Positions 15,418-25,258 of a DNA stretch of 64,000 bases are shown here, one piece after another (positions within the stretch are counted from its first letter, which is position 1; every line of letters begins with the position of its first letter). Both the position numbers and the translations under genes were made by a program. The notes beneath the pieces were generated by a model, which did not search any database, was not told where the DNA came from, and saw only the letters and a program-made list of their open reading frames with translations. Source of the DNA: Promicromonospora sukumoe (GTDB taxonomy: Bacteria > Actinomycetota > Actinomycetes > Actinomycetales > Cellulomonadaceae). The stretch lies in contig NZ_JACGWV010000001.1 of assembly GCF_014137995.1 (NCBI RefSeq), positions 1,922,001 to 1,986,000 of the forward strand, written 5' to 3'.

Positions 15418-17135
15418 GGCGTGGCCTCCCGGGCGCTCGCGGCGGCCACAGCGGCGGCCACTGCGGCGTCGACCGTGGGGACCACCCGCCCGTCGCGCTC
15501 CGCACCGGCCCACCAGCGGGACGCCGCCGCCTGGCGGCGGACGTCCGGGGGGAACGCCGCGAGCAGGAGCGTCGTGCCCTCGCGGGAGAGGTCCGCGTCG
15601 AGCGCCTCGAGCGCGTCGAGCAGCGGGATGGTGGCTCGGAGGACCGCCGTGCCCTCCAGCACCAGGGCGTGCGGCGTGGGCCGGTGGCCGAGGGCGGCCG
15701 CGAGGACGTCGTCCTGCGTCGGTCGCGCGTTGCCCGTGAAGATCGAATGGTCGAGGTGCAGCAGCAGCACCCCGGCGGGCGCGGCGTCGCCGCCTGCCGG
15801 AGGGCTCGGCGGGGGGCTCTCCGGCGGGGTGGGCGTCCAGCCGCCGTCGGGCGCCGCGTACAGCGGGCGGACGGCGCTGCGGCTGACCGTGCGCAGCACC
15901 AGGAACAGCGTCAGGACCACGCCGGCCCCGACGGCCGGCAGGAGGCCGGCGGTGAGCCCGATCGCCGTCGTGGCCAGCGCGACCCAGAACTCCGTGCGGT
16001 CGATGCGGAACAGCCGCATGTACTCGGCCGGCGACACCAGCCCGACCACCGCGACCAGTACCAGGGCGCCGAGCGTGGCCGTCGGCAGGTCGCTCAGCAC
16101 GGGCGCCAGGAAGAGCGCGACGAGTACGGCGAGCGCCGCCGTCGTGAGGCCGGCCACCTGGGTGCGGGCGCCCGCCCCGAGGTTGACCGCGCTCTGCGAG
16201 AACCCGCCCGCGGGCGGGAGGCACTGCGTGAGGCCGCCGCCCAGGGCGGCGACGCCGACCGCGAGCAGCTCCTGGTCGCTGTCGACGGTCGGCTCGGACC
16301 GCTGCCGCTGCGCGCGGGCGACCAGGACGGTCTCCAGGAAGGCCATGACGGCGATCGCCAGCGCCGCGGGGAGCAGGCCTGGGATCGCGTCCCACAGCGG
16401 CGGGCTGAGGTCCGGCAGGCCGGCGGGTACCGGCTCGATGAGCGCGAGGCCCCGGTCCTCGACGTCGGTCAGGACGACCAGCAGGACGGAGGCCACCACC
16501 ACGAACAGGGCGGCGGGGACCCGCGGCGCGACGCGGCGCAGCACCAGCAGCGTGGCGACCGCGAGGACCGAGAAGATCGCCGTGAGGGCCTGCGTCGTCG
16601 GGAGCGCCCCGACGACGTCGGCGAGCTTGCCGAAGAACCCGGCGTCCCGGTCCGGCACCGTCAGGCCCAGGAGGGCCGGCAGCTGCGTGACCGCGACGGT
16701 GAGCCCGACGCCGGCCTTCACGCCGGTCAGGGTCGCAGGGCTGATCTGTTCCACCAGCGAGCCGAGCCGCAGGAGCCGCATGACCAGGAGGCACACCCCC
16801 ACGAGAGCGGTGAGCGTGAATGCGGCCCCGAGCAGGTCGTCCGACGCCGTGCCGGCCCCCGCGAGCGCCGAGGCGGTCAGCACCGCGATGGTCGACGTCG
16901 TCGAGACGCTCAGGGTGTGCGAGCCGCCGAGGAGCGCGTAGAGCAGCACGGGGACGATGCAGGTGTAGAGCCCGACGGAGACCGGCAGCCCGGCGATGGT
17001 CGCGTAGGCCATGGCCTGCGGCACCACGACGACGCCCGCGGCCAGCCCCGCCACGACGTCGGCCCGCAGCCACGTGCGGCGGTATCCGCGGAGCGAGGGG
17101 CCGAGCCAGCGGGGTGTTGCCGAGGTCAGGTTCAC
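15414..17135 (-). CDS. SulP family anion permease with STAS-like C-terminus
   Basis: 573-aa permease. The N-terminal signature RADVVAGLAAGVVVVPQAMA then YATIAGLPVSVGLYTCIVP is the SulP sulfate-transporter opening, followed by about a dozen helices and the conserved GGLTQCLPPAGGFSQSAVN region. After a Pro-rich linker comes a divergent STAS-like domain (VLLLHLDHSIFTGNARPTQ). SulP proteins carry sulfate, bicarbonate or other anions. A GTG at 17135 is used because the SulP consensus begins there; an ATG at 17216 would extend into the dyad element. Divergent from a sulfatase, and coupled downstream to the AI-2E-type gene. Confidence 0.88.
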   Translation of the reverse strand: MNLTSATPRWLGPSLRGYRRTWLRADVVAGLAAGVVVVPQAMAYATIAGLPVSVGLYTCIVPVLLYALLGGSHTLSVSTTSTIAVLTASALAGAGTASDDLLGAAFTLTALVGVCLLVMRLLRLGSLVEQISPATLTGVKAGVGLTVAVTQLPALLGLTVPDRDAGFFGKLADVVGALPTTQALTAIFSVLAVATLLVLRRVAPRVPAALFVVVASVLLVVLTDVEDRGLALIEPVPAGLPDLSPPLWDAIPGLLPAALAIAVMAFLETVLVARAQRQRSEPTVDSDQELLAVGVAALGGGLTQCLPPAGGFSQSAVNLGAGARTQVAGLTTAALAVLVALFLAPVLSDLPTATLGALVLVAVVGLVSPAEYMRLFRIDRTEFWVALATTAIGLTAGLLPAVGAGVVLTLFLVLRTVSRSAVRPLYAAPDGGWTPTPPESPPPSPPAGGDAAPAGVLLLHLDHSIFTGNARPTQDDVLAAALGHRPTPHALVLEGTAVLRATIPLLDALEALDADLSREGTTLLLAAFPPDVRRQAAASRWWAGAERDGRVVPTVDAAVAAAVAAASAREATP

Positions 17136-17169
17136 GCGGGTCAGCCAAGTCGGTGGGTGACCTGGGGCG

Positions 17170-17188
17170 TTCACCTGGATCGGGTGAC
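17170..17188. promoter_or_regulatory. TCACCT-N5-GGGTGA dyad between SulP and arylsulfatase genes
   Basis: TTCACCTGGATCGGGTGAC lies 34 bp from the SulP start and 58 bp from the sulfatase start. It shares the 7-5-7 geometry of the elements at 12587, 25327 and 28058 and, with the latter, also the central GATC. It could serve both divergent promoters. Confidence 0.65.
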
Positions 17189-17246
17189 GTAGCCCGTGGC
17201 GGGTCCTGCGGATCATCCGGGCACCACCGCTACGAGGAGGACCGAC

Positions 17247-19589
17247 ATGGCACGGGAGTTCCGGGGCAAGATCGAGCTCGATGTCCGCGACTCGCAGGGG
17301 GACTGGGAGGCGTTCCTCCCGCAGAAGGCGCCCCAGGGCGCACCCAACGTCCTGGTCGTGCTGTACGACGACACCGGGCAGGCCGCCTGGTCGCCGTACG
17401 GCGGGCGCATCCAGATGCCCACGATGGAGCGCCTCGCGGCGGGCGGCCTGACCTACTCGCAGTGGCACACCACCGCACTGTGCTCGCCCACGCGGTCGAC
17501 GTTCCTCACCGGCCGCAACCATCACCTCAACGGGTTCGCGACCATCTCGGAGAGCTCGACGGGCTTTCCCGGCTACAGCTCGCACATCCCGCCGTCCAGC
17601 GCGAGCATGGCGAGCGTGCTGCGCGAGGCCGGCTGGAGCACCTTCTGGGTGGGCAAGAACCACAACGTGCCGATCGACGAGTGGACCATGGGCGCCTCGA
17701 AGAAGCGCTGGCCGCTCGGGCAGGGCTTCGACCAGTTCTACGGGTTCATCGGCGGGGAGACCAACCAGTGGTTCCCGTCGCTGGCGGAGGGCAACCGGTA
17801 CATCGATCAGCCGTATCCGCCCGAGGACGGCTACCACCTGTCCAAGGACCTCGCGGACCAGGCGCTGCGGATGATCCGGGACTCCAAGCAGACCGAGCCG
17901 GACAAGCCCTGGTACCTGTGGTTCTGCCCGGGCGCCAACCACGCGCCGCACCACGCGCCCCAGGAGTACATCGACAAGTACAAGGGCGTGTTCGACGACG
18001 GGTACGAGGCCTACCGGGAGTGGGTGCTGCCCCGGATGATCGAGCGCGGCATCCTGCCGGAGGGCACAGAGCTCACCGACCTGAACCCGATGCCCGACGG
18101 CACCTTCTCGGAGACCGACCGGGTCCGGCCCTGGGGCGAGCTGAACGAGAAGGAGCAGGCGATGTTCTGCCGCATGGCGGAGGTCTACGCGGGTCTCTCC
18201 GAGTACACCGACGCCCAGGTGGGTCGCATCGTCGACTACCTGGAGGAGTCCGGCCAGCTCGAGAACACGCTCATCCTCTACTGCGCGGACAACGGGGCCT
18301 CGGGAGAGGGCAGCCCGAACGGCTCGGTCAACGAGGGCAAGATCTTCGGCGGGTACCCGGACGACCTCGAGCAGAACCTCGCGATGGTGGACCAGCTCGG
18401 CACCCCCGACGCGTACAACCACTACCCGACGGGCTGGGCCGCCGCGTTCTCCACCCCGTACCGGATGTTCAAGCGGTACGTCTACCAGGGCGGCATCAGC
18501 GACCCGATGGTGATCCACTGGCCCGCCGGCATCGCGGCGCGGGGCGAGGTCCGCAACCAGTACCACCACTGCACCGACGTGGTCCCCACCATCCTGGAGG
18601 CGTGCGGGGTGGAGTTCCCGAAGGTGTTCGACGGCGTCGAGCAGACCCCGCTGTCCGGGGTGTCGATGGTCTACTCCTTCGACGAGGCGGAGGCCCCGAC
18701 CCGCAAGGAGACGCAGTACTACGAGATGTTCGGCAACCGCGGCATCTGGCACCGGGGCTGGAAGGCGGTCACCGAGCACGGCCCGGTCAGTGGCACCGGC
18801 CGGTTCGAGGAGGACCGGTGGCAGCTCTTCCGCACCGAGACCGACCGGTCGGAGGCACACGACATGGCGGGGTCGCACCCCGAGAAGGTCGAGGAGCTCA
18901 AGGCGCTCTGGCTCGCCGAGGCTGCCGCGAACAACGTGCTGCCCCTGAACGATCTCCAGATCATCGGCAACCCGAAGGACTTCGAGACGTTCATCAAGAT
19001 GGAGTTCAGCGTCCCGGTGCCGCCGACCGGCCAGTACACGTACTACCCCGGCACCTCGGAGATCCCGGAGCGGTCGGCGGCGAACGTGCACGGCGTCTCC
19101 TACAAGGTGCTGGCGGACCTGGACCTGACCCCGGGCTCGGCGGGCGTGGTCTTCGCCCACGGCTCGCGGTTCGGCGGTCACGCGCTCTTCCTCAAGGACG
19201 GCACCCTCACGTACGCCTACAACTTCCTCGGGATCCCGCCTGAGGACCGGATCTCCGCGCCGGCACCCACCAGCGGCAGGCATGTCGTCGGGGTGGACTT
19301 CGCCAAGGAGCGGATGGGGGAGCACCGGGAGGGGATCGGCCCGCTGCGGCTCTGGATCGACGACGAGGTGGTCGCGGAGCAGGAGATCAGAACGGTCCTG
19401 GGCCACTTCTCGCTGTGCGGCGAGGGGCTGTGCATCGGCTACGACAGCGGGGACGCGGTCTCCCGCGAGTACGCCGGCTCCCGGTTCGAGTTCACCGGCG
19501 GCACCATCCACAAGGTCGTGTTCGACGTCGCGGACGACGCGTACGTGGACCTGGAGGGACACCTGCGGGCTGCGATGGCCCGCGACTGA
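17247..19589 (+). CDS. Large type-I arylsulfatase (formylglycine enzyme)
   Basis: 780-aa sulfatase that hydrolyses sulfate esters. Metal-binding Asp pair in LVVLYDDTGQAAW near residue 41, the activation box CSPTRSTFLTGR near 85 (Cys to formylglycine, so an FGE is needed elsewhere in the genome), and the second metal site YCADNGASGEGSPNG near 350. The C-terminal 200 residues form an added beta-sandwich domain. There is no signal peptide, so the substrate is presumably cytosolic or the enzyme is exported in another way. GAGGAGG precedes the ATG. Closely related to the sulfatase at 25.6 kb (same GKIELDVRDS-type opening). Divergent from SulP. Confidence 0.93.
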   Translation: MAREFRGKIELDVRDSQGDWEAFLPQKAPQGAPNVLVVLYDDTGQAAWSPYGGRIQMPTMERLAAGGLTYSQWHTTALCSPTRSTFLTGRNHHLNGFATISESSTGFPGYSSHIPPSSASMASVLREAGWSTFWVGKNHNVPIDEWTMGASKKRWPLGQGFDQFYGFIGGETNQWFPSLAEGNRYIDQPYPPEDGYHLSKDLADQALRMIRDSKQTEPDKPWYLWFCPGANHAPHHAPQEYIDKYKGVFDDGYEAYREWVLPRMIERGILPEGTELTDLNPMPDGTFSETDRVRPWGELNEKEQAMFCRMAEVYAGLSEYTDAQVGRIVDYLEESGQLENTLILYCADNGASGEGSPNGSVNEGKIFGGYPDDLEQNLAMVDQLGTPDAYNHYPTGWAAAFSTPYRMFKRYVYQGGISDPMVIHWPAGIAARGEVRNQYHHCTDVVPTILEACGVEFPKVFDGVEQTPLSGVSMVYSFDEAEAPTRKETQYYEMFGNRGIWHRGWKAVTEHGPVSGTGRFEEDRWQLFRTETDRSEAHDMAGSHPEKVEELKALWLAEAAANNVLPLNDLQIIGNPKDFETFIKMEFSVPVPPTGQYTYYPGTSEIPERSAANVHGVSYKVLADLDLTPGSAGVVFAHGSRFGGHALFLKDGTLTYAYNFLGIPPEDRISAPAPTSGRHVVGVDFAKERMGEHREGIGPLRLWIDDEVVAEQEIRTVLGHFSLCGEGLCIGYDSGDAVSREYAGSRFEFTGGTIHKVVFDVADDAYVDLEGHLRAAMARD

Positions 19590-19604
19590 CGTGCGGCGGG
19601 GCGC

Positions 19605-22304
19605 TCAGATCAGGTGGAAGCTGCGGGCGACCTTGAGCGCATCGCTGCGGCACGACGCCGACAGCTTCACGTAGAGGCGCTGCACGTGCGTCTTGATGGT
19701 GTTCTCCGAGACGAACAGGGAGGTCGATATGTCCGCGTACGTGGCACCTCGGGCCAGCTCGTGGAGGACCTCGCGTTCACGAGGGCTCAGCGCCGGCGGA
19801 CTGAGGGCCTGGCTGACGTCGTCCAGCTCATGGGGCGTCGCGGTCACGGAGGCATAGAGGGCCGTGATGTCCGGCCGGCCGGAACCCATCGTCACGATGT
19901 CGTTCAGCCATCCGTGCGCCGGCTGCCCGACGAACCGGCGCAGCAACGTCTCGACGGGCGTTCCCTGGCGGACCCAGCCGAGGAAGGGGGAGGCGTTCCT
20001 GCGGGCCTCGGTCGCCGTGACCGCCTCCGCCAGCCGTTCGTGCGCGCTGTGCGGCTCGCCCAGCGCGTCGAGCAGCTGGGCCTCGCACGCCAGGGCGAGC
20101 GCACGTGTCGGCGGTTGCGCGTAGGCGGCATCCGCCGACGCCACCTCGAAAGCCGCGGCAGCGACCCGCGGTTCCCCGTCCCGGTCGGCCCGCAGCCCCT
20201 GGACGAGTGCCGACTCGCCGACGGCGCCCATCAGCTCGAGCGTGCCGTGCAGCGACCTGAGCGTGTCCCGGTCGCTCGCCAGCACTGCGACGAGCGCCCG
20301 CTCGACGAGCAGGACGATCCGCAGGTGCTCGGGCAGCTGGTCGTCGGTCAGGCGCAGGCATTCTCCGGGGCCTGCGAGGATCCGCTGTGCCTCGGCCACG
20401 TTGCCGGCCAGCACCTGTTGGCGGGCGTCCCAGATTCGGAACCAGAACCGTGTGCAGAGGTCGCCCTTGTGGTAGCGGTCTCGCGGGAAGTCAGGGACCG
20501 GGGCGGCGGTGGTGGCGGGCACGTCCAGCAGTCGCGCGAGCAGCTGAGCAAGGTTGGCCCGTGCCGAGACGAACCTCAGGTCACTCACGTTCGGCGCGGC
20601 CGCGACGTCCCCGGCCAGCTCTGCGCACGCGCGCTCGCGCCCGCGCATGTACTGGGTGAGGGCGAGGTGGCTCAGGGCGCTGCTCTTGAGCTGACCCAGA
20701 CCCCTGCTGTGCGCGAGGTCGGCGGCGAACGTCAGGTTCGCCTCGGCGTCGGTGAGCTCGCCGAGCCAGTTCTGGGCGATCCCCAGCTCGTTGGCCAGCA
20801 CGGGCAGGATCTCGGCGTTGGCCTCTCGGACACCGCCGCGTGTCTGCGAGACAGCCAGCACGCGCTTCGCATGGCCGATCGCGGCGTAGGCGGGTTCGAG
20901 CCCCAGGGCGAGGCGCCACAACCTGACGCAGGCGATACGTGCGTCAAGCCGTTCGTCGCCCCCAGCCGGCCCTGCGAGCGACGATCTGCGGTGCGCGCGG
21001 AGGATCCGATCTCCCCAGTGTCGCGCTCCCTCGACGTCGTCCTCGAGCCAGCATCCCAGTGCGATGGCGAACCAGGTGTCCGGGCGGTCGTCGATGATCT
21101 GTGCCTGCGTCCGGACGAACTCGCTGACCTCGTTCGCCCCGTCGTGGTCGAGCACCATGCGCACGCCGTCGCGGGCGAGAACGTCTGCCGCCGCCAGAGG
21201 TGCTCCGATGCTGACGAGCCGCCTGAACGCGCCTGGCAGATGGCCGCGCGCCAGGTCGAGCCGGACCGCACGCACGACGGTCGAACGCGCACGTACGGCG
21301 TCGACACCGCCCGCAGCAAGGTGCTGCCGGACCACCTGCACCAGGAGCGGGTGGACACGGAACCCTCCCTCGCGGCCGCCGTCGTCCGGCAGGCGTGTCA
21401 CGAGCAGCCCGGTGTTCTCCAGCTCCGTCAGGGTTTCCTTGGCGCGCTGGTCGTGCGTCAGGTGCGCGGCCAGGGAAGCGCTGACCACGCCCTCACCGGA
21501 GACACAGAGGAGAAGGTGCCGTTGTCGGGGGGTGAGCATGCTGAACACCTCACCCACCACGCCCGTCGATCTCGCCGCGGCGTCGCGGTAGAGCAGACGA
21601 GCCGCGGCCGCCGGATCCGGGGCTGCGCCGAGCTCGCGTGCGGCGAGGACCGCGGCCGCGCACCAGCCGTCGGCGTGTCGGGTGACCGCGGCGATCACCT
21701 GAGCGTCCGTGGTCCGGGCATGCCCGGCGACGAGCGGGACGCTCTCGGTCTCGCTCAGCCGCAGCAGGCTCCCCGGCAGCACGGCGAAGTGGCCCAGGAG
21801 CTCGGGGACGAGCTGGGTCAGGGGCAGTGCCCGGCGACTGAGGAGGAGGACACGCATCGACTCCGGTGCGGTGTTGAGGCGCTCGTCGATGACGCGCAAC
21901 GCGGCGGCCGGGAGCAGATGGGCGTCGTCGATCACGACCAGGTCCGGGCGCGAGCCTGCCCCGTCCAGCCTGGCTGCCAGCTGTTCGGGCGTGCAGGTGC
22001 TGTCGGCATCGACCCAGGTCGCCGTGCCGGCCCGCGACGAGGCAGCACGCAGCCAACCGGCGACGCCCAGGGTCTTGCCGGCCCCGGCGGGTGCCACGAT
22101 CAGGGTGACCGTGCCTTCTGTGTTCTCGTCCAGCCGCTGCCAGAGCCTCGGCCGGGGCACGTAAATCCGTGGTAACCGAGGAATCGACGTGTCCTCGACA
22201 TGGCGGCGCGTGACCGCGAGCTCGGCGTGCATGGGAGCGAGTCCGCGCCGTCGTGATGCCAGACCCGCGCTCCGGGGTGTGGGCGAGCCGTAGTCGATGT
22301 ACAT
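19605..22304 (-). CDS. MalT/LuxR-type ATP-dependent transcriptional regulator
   Basis: 899-aa STAND-type activator. Order: short N-terminus; LPRIYVPRPRLWQRLDE; Walker A VAPAGAGKT near residue 65; Walker B DLVVIDDAHLL; a long TPR-like helical middle; and C-terminal LuxR HTH (LSPREREVLHELARGATYAD then SENTIKTHVQRLYVKL). Such proteins hydrolyse ATP and oligomerise on repeated sites when they sense a ligand. The start at 22304 is preceded by GGAGGA; an ATG 36 codons upstream has no ribosome site. It sits between the two sulfatase/SulP modules and is the best candidate regulator of the shared dyads (inference). Confidence 0.9.
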   Translation of the reverse strand: MYIDYGSPTPRSAGLASRRRGLAPMHAELAVTRRHVEDTSIPRLPRIYVPRPRLWQRLDENTEGTVTLIVAPAGAGKTLGVAGWLRAASSRAGTATWVDADSTCTPEQLAARLDGAGSRPDLVVIDDAHLLPAAALRVIDERLNTAPESMRVLLLSRRALPLTQLVPELLGHFAVLPGSLLRLSETESVPLVAGHARTTDAQVIAAVTRHADGWCAAAVLAARELGAAPDPAAAARLLYRDAAARSTGVVGEVFSMLTPRQRHLLLCVSGEGVVSASLAAHLTHDQRAKETLTELENTGLLVTRLPDDGGREGGFRVHPLLVQVVRQHLAAGGVDAVRARSTVVRAVRLDLARGHLPGAFRRLVSIGAPLAAADVLARDGVRMVLDHDGANEVSEFVRTQAQIIDDRPDTWFAIALGCWLEDDVEGARHWGDRILRAHRRSSLAGPAGGDERLDARIACVRLWRLALGLEPAYAAIGHAKRVLAVSQTRGGVREANAEILPVLANELGIAQNWLGELTDAEANLTFAADLAHSRGLGQLKSSALSHLALTQYMRGRERACAELAGDVAAAPNVSDLRFVSARANLAQLLARLLDVPATTAAPVPDFPRDRYHKGDLCTRFWFRIWDARQQVLAGNVAEAQRILAGPGECLRLTDDQLPEHLRIVLLVERALVAVLASDRDTLRSLHGTLELMGAVGESALVQGLRADRDGEPRVAAAAFEVASADAAYAQPPTRALALACEAQLLDALGEPHSAHERLAEAVTATEARRNASPFLGWVRQGTPVETLLRRFVGQPAHGWLNDIVTMGSGRPDITALYASVTATPHELDDVSQALSPPALSPREREVLHELARGATYADISTSLFVSENTIKTHVQRLYVKLSASCRSDALKVARSFHLI

Positions 22305-22501
22305 ACCGCGGGGTCCTCCACTCGAACGGTGAAGTGGCGGCCGTGGCAGCACCGCCCGGCCACGGCGTATCGACGCCACAGGCCTTGAGCACGCATGTCT
22401 CCGATTTCCCATTCAGGAAATGTTCATCCTTGTTCATCATGCGTGCCTTGCGGTGACTTTGCCCGTGCTGACATCGAATTCACCCGGAGGCGGCGGAGGG
22501 G

Positions 22502-22948
22502 CTATCGGTCTCGCCCCGTGAATCGGGTGCTCAGAGCCCAGATCACCAGCACGTCGAAGGCGATAATGATTGAGCTCCATATCGGGTAATAAGGCAGGAA
22601 TGCAAAATTCGCCAGGCTCGCCAGGCTTGCGAGAATGATTCCTACGACAAAGGCCCAGGTTCGTCCGGTCAGGACGCCGATACCCGCCGCGAGCGCCACG
22701 ACGCCCAGGGCGATGTGTATCCAGCCCCAGGTGGCGACGTCGAGCGCGTACACGTACTCGACGCCGGCCACGTACAGGGTGTCCTCGGCCACGGCCGAGA
22801 TCCCCTGCATCACCTGGAACAGGGATGCCAGGATCAGCATGGACCCGGCGAAGCCAGCCGGGCTGGGCGCCGTCGGCGGCGGGCCGTAGCTCGCGACAGG
22901 GGTCATCCCGGGGTAGGGATCGGACCCGGGGGGCGGAGCGCTGGTCAT
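22502..22948 (-). CDS. DUF7144-like tetraspan membrane protein
   Basis: 148-aa protein. A Pro/Gly/Tyr-rich cytoplasmic N-terminus (PPPGSDPYPGMTPVASYG) precedes four transmembrane helices: SMLILASLFQVMQGISAVA, WGWIHIALGVVALAAGIGVL, WAFVVGIILASLASLANFAF and IIIAFDVLVIWALST. The central TWGWIHI...GVL and the order of helices match the actinobacterial DUF7144 family of unknown function. It is followed upstream on the same strand by a DUF1269 gene with a 28-base gap, so the two are likely co-transcribed. Confidence 0.75.
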   Translation of the reverse strand: MTSAPPPGSDPYPGMTPVASYGPPPTAPSPAGFAGSMLILASLFQVMQGISAVAEDTLYVAGVEYVYALDVATWGWIHIALGVVALAAGIGVLTGRTWAFVVGIILASLASLANFAFLPYYPIWSSIIIAFDVLVIWALSTRFTGRDR

Positions 22949-22976
22949 GGTCGCTCCTCGCCTTTCCGGACGTATC

Positions 22977-23474
22977 TCAGTCCTCGCCGAAGACCTCGCG
23001 GAGTGCGGTCTCCTGCTCGGCGCTGAGGTTGGTGAAGATGAGCTCGGGCGTCTCCTGGCCGGCGAGCGCGTCGCGGACCTTGTCGATGACCGCGTCGGAG
23101 GACATGAGGAAGAGCGCCGAGGTCCCGGGGGTGATCTCGTCGCGGACGCGGTTGATGAAGCCGTCGTCGATCCCCACGTCGGTGAGCGCGCCGCTCAGCG
23201 CGCCGGTCGCGGCGCCGATGGCGGCACCGAGCAGGGGGACGAAGAAGAGGAGGCCGAAGAGCATCCCCCAGAAGGACCCGCCGAGGGCTCCCGCTCCGGT
23301 CGTGGAGTTGAGCTGCTTGGTCTTGGGCTTCTTCGCACCTTCCTCCCAGCGCACGGTGGCGGCGTCGCGGACCGTGATGAGGTTCTCCCGAGCGAGCTGC
23401 TGGATCGTCGTGGACGCGGTCTCCGCGCCTTCCGCGGTCTTGAACTTCCAGACTGTCAGCGTTGCCTGAGCCAT
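22977..23474 (-). CDS. DUF1269 family protein
   Basis: 165-aa protein. LTVWKFKTAEGAETASTTIQ opens a ferredoxin-like fold, with LITVRDAATVRWEEGAKKPK next. A Gly-rich hydrophobic hairpin follows (FWGMLFGLLFFVPLLGAA and GAATGALSGAL), then INRVRDEITPGTSALFLMSS. This is the classical DUF1269 arrangement. These proteins are common in stress-response islands with DUF6325, sulfatase and SulP genes, but no function is established. The ribosome site AGAAGGAGAAG precedes the ATG. Confidence 0.85.
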   Translation of the reverse strand: MAQATLTVWKFKTAEGAETASTTIQQLARENLITVRDAATVRWEEGAKKPKTKQLNSTTGAGALGGSFWGMLFGLLFFVPLLGAAIGAATGALSGALTDVGIDDGFINRVRDEITPGTSALFLMSSDAVIDKVRDALAGQETPELIFTNLSAEQETALREVFGED

Positions 23475-23545
23475 GTGCTTCTCCTTCTGTGATCACGCGT
23501 GGTGGATTTCACCCCGCACACTCCTGTGTCGGTGGGCGGTCGCCC

Positions 23546-25258
23546 TCACCCGTTCTTGGTGAACCCGTCCTCTTCGTCGTGCCGGCCGTTGCGGACGGCG
23601 TCGTCGAGCGACGAGAACAGCTCGGGCTCTCCTTCTGCCTCGATGCGGGCAAGCACGTCGCGGACCTGGCCGATCCCCTCGGCGAGGGCCAGGTCGCCGC
23701 CGTCCCGCCGGAGGTCGGCGCGCAGCTGGACGAGCATCGCAGCGGCGGTCACGTCGATCGAGGGCGTCGAGCGTCCGTCCAGCACGACGAGGCGCAGCTC
23801 GGGCGTCGAGGCCGCGAGCTGACGCACCCGTGAGCGGACGTACTCGGCGTTCGCGAAGATCAGGGGACCTTCGACCCGGGCGACGAGCACCCCGGGCACG
23901 GTGGGGTAGTCCGGGTTGCGGCCCGAGTCCACCCATGGCCGGTCCATCTCGTCACCCACGGGGGCCAGGACCGCCACGCGGGGGCGCGAGGTCCTGGCCA
24001 GCAGCAGGACGAGGGACACCGCGATGCCGATGACCAGGCCGGGCAGCGTGTCGAAGACGAGGACACCCAGCAGGGCCGCACCGGCGGCCATGAAGTCGGC
24101 GCGGGCGGTGACCTGGTAGACACGTGCCAGGCGGCTGGTCCGCACCCGCCACAGGCGGCGCAGCGAACGGATGTCGACCAGCTCGACGACGGCGGCCACG
24201 ACGACGGCGGACAGCGTCGCCAGGGGCAGCTGCTCGAAGATGCCGGTCAGGAAGAGCAGGGTCACCACGGTCAGCGCGGCTGCTGTCAACGCCGAGATCT
24301 GGGAGCGCGCCCCGGCGCCGGCGTTGACCGCCGTCTTGGACAGGCTCCCGTTGACGACCATGCCGGAGACGAAGCCGGAGCCGAGGTTCGACAGCCCGAG
24401 GCCGACCAGCTCACGGTTGGGGTCGACGTCGTAACCCCACCTCGCGGCGTAGGTCTTGGCTGCCCCGAGGCCCTCGGCGAAGCCGATGAGCATCAGGCCG
24501 ACCGCGCCGCCGAGCAGCTCCGCGAACTGGGCGGCTGTCACGTCCGGGACGCCGACCTGGGGCAGGCCCGCATCGATGTGGCCGACGACGGCCAGCCCCT
24601 GGTCGCTCAGGCCGAACAGGATGGTCGCGCCTATCGCCAGCAGCACGACGACGAGCGAGCTCGGCAGGAACGGCATGGTGCGGCGCACCAGCACCAGTGC
24701 GGCCAGGCTCGCGAGCCCGACCGTGATCGTGAGCCCGTCGATGTCGCCGAGCTGGCCCAGCAGCGCCCAGGTCTTCTCGAAGAAGCTGCCGGAGCCGCCT
24801 TCGACCCCGATGAGGTCGGGCACCTGGCCGACGATGATGGTCAGTGCGAGGCCGATGATGAAGCCCTTGAGGACCGGTTCCGAGATGAAGGCGGCGAGGA
24901 AGCCGAGGCGGAGCAGGCCCGCCAGGATCGCGACGATGCCCGTGGCCAGGGCGAGCGCCGTGGTCAGGGCCACCGGGTCGCCGTCGCTGCCCGCGACGCT
25001 CGCCACGATGCCTGCGGACAGGGCGGCGGTGGCCGACATCGGCGCGACCACGAGCTGCCGCGAGCTGCCCGCGAGCGCGTAGAGGGCCAGCGCGGGCACG
25101 GCCGCGTAGAGGCCGACGACGGGCGGGACTCCCGCGATCGTCGCGTACGCGAGCGCCTCCGGGACGAGCACCGCCCACACGGCGAGCCCGGCGACGACAT
25201 CGGGACGGAGCCACGAGCGCTGGAAACCGGAGAACGACGGCCCGACGAATCTGGCCAC
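23546..25258 (-). CDS. SulP family anion permease with STAS domain
   Basis: 570-aa permease. FQRSWLRPDVVAGLAVWAVL and ALAYATIAGVPPVVGLYAAV form the SulP signature. The helices that follow include KTAVNAGAGARSQISALTAA, the substrate-site segment of the family. A canonical STAS domain ends the protein (ILFANAEYVRSRV-like strand, then LRLVVLDGRSTPSIDVTAA with the conserved Asp-Ser turn). The GTG start at 25258 has GAGAGGC upstream. Its promoter contains the shared dyad. It is a diverged paralogue of the SulP at 15.4 kb, whose STAS-like region is degenerate. Confidence 0.9.
   Translation of the reverse strand: MARFVGPSFSGFQRSWLRPDVVAGLAVWAVLVPEALAYATIAGVPPVVGLYAAVPALALYALAGSSRQLVVAPMSATAALSAGIVASVAGSDGDPVALTTALALATGIVAILAGLLRLGFLAAFISEPVLKGFIIGLALTIIVGQVPDLIGVEGGSGSFFEKTWALLGQLGDIDGLTITVGLASLAALVLVRRTMPFLPSSLVVVLLAIGATILFGLSDQGLAVVGHIDAGLPQVGVPDVTAAQFAELLGGAVGLMLIGFAEGLGAAKTYAARWGYDVDPNRELVGLGLSNLGSGFVSGMVVNGSLSKTAVNAGAGARSQISALTAAALTVVTLLFLTGIFEQLPLATLSAVVVAAVVELVDIRSLRRLWRVRTSRLARVYQVTARADFMAAGAALLGVLVFDTLPGLVIGIAVSLVLLLARTSRPRVAVLAPVGDEMDRPWVDSGRNPDYPTVPGVLVARVEGPLIFANAEYVRSRVRQLAASTPELRLVVLDGRSTPSIDVTAAAMLVQLRADLRRDGGDLALAEGIGQVRDVLARIEAEGEPELFSSLDDAVRNGRHDEEDGFTKNG

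Noticed and set aside
17136..17216. Longer SulP starting at ATG 17216
   Set aside because: The 27 extra residues lack SulP similarity and would put the shared dyad and the divergent promoter inside the coding region; GTG 17135 is preferred.
15414..19562. 1382-codon minus-strand frame reaching from SulP through the first sulfatase
   Set aside because: Only the last 573 codons form the SulP protein; the rest is antisense to a sulfatase with intact CSPTR and metal motifs.
23501..23513. GGTG-N5-CACC as another copy of the island dyad upstream of DUF1269
   Set aside because: The arms are in the opposite order (GGTG first) and only four bases long, so it does not match the TCACC-N5-GGGTGA pattern.
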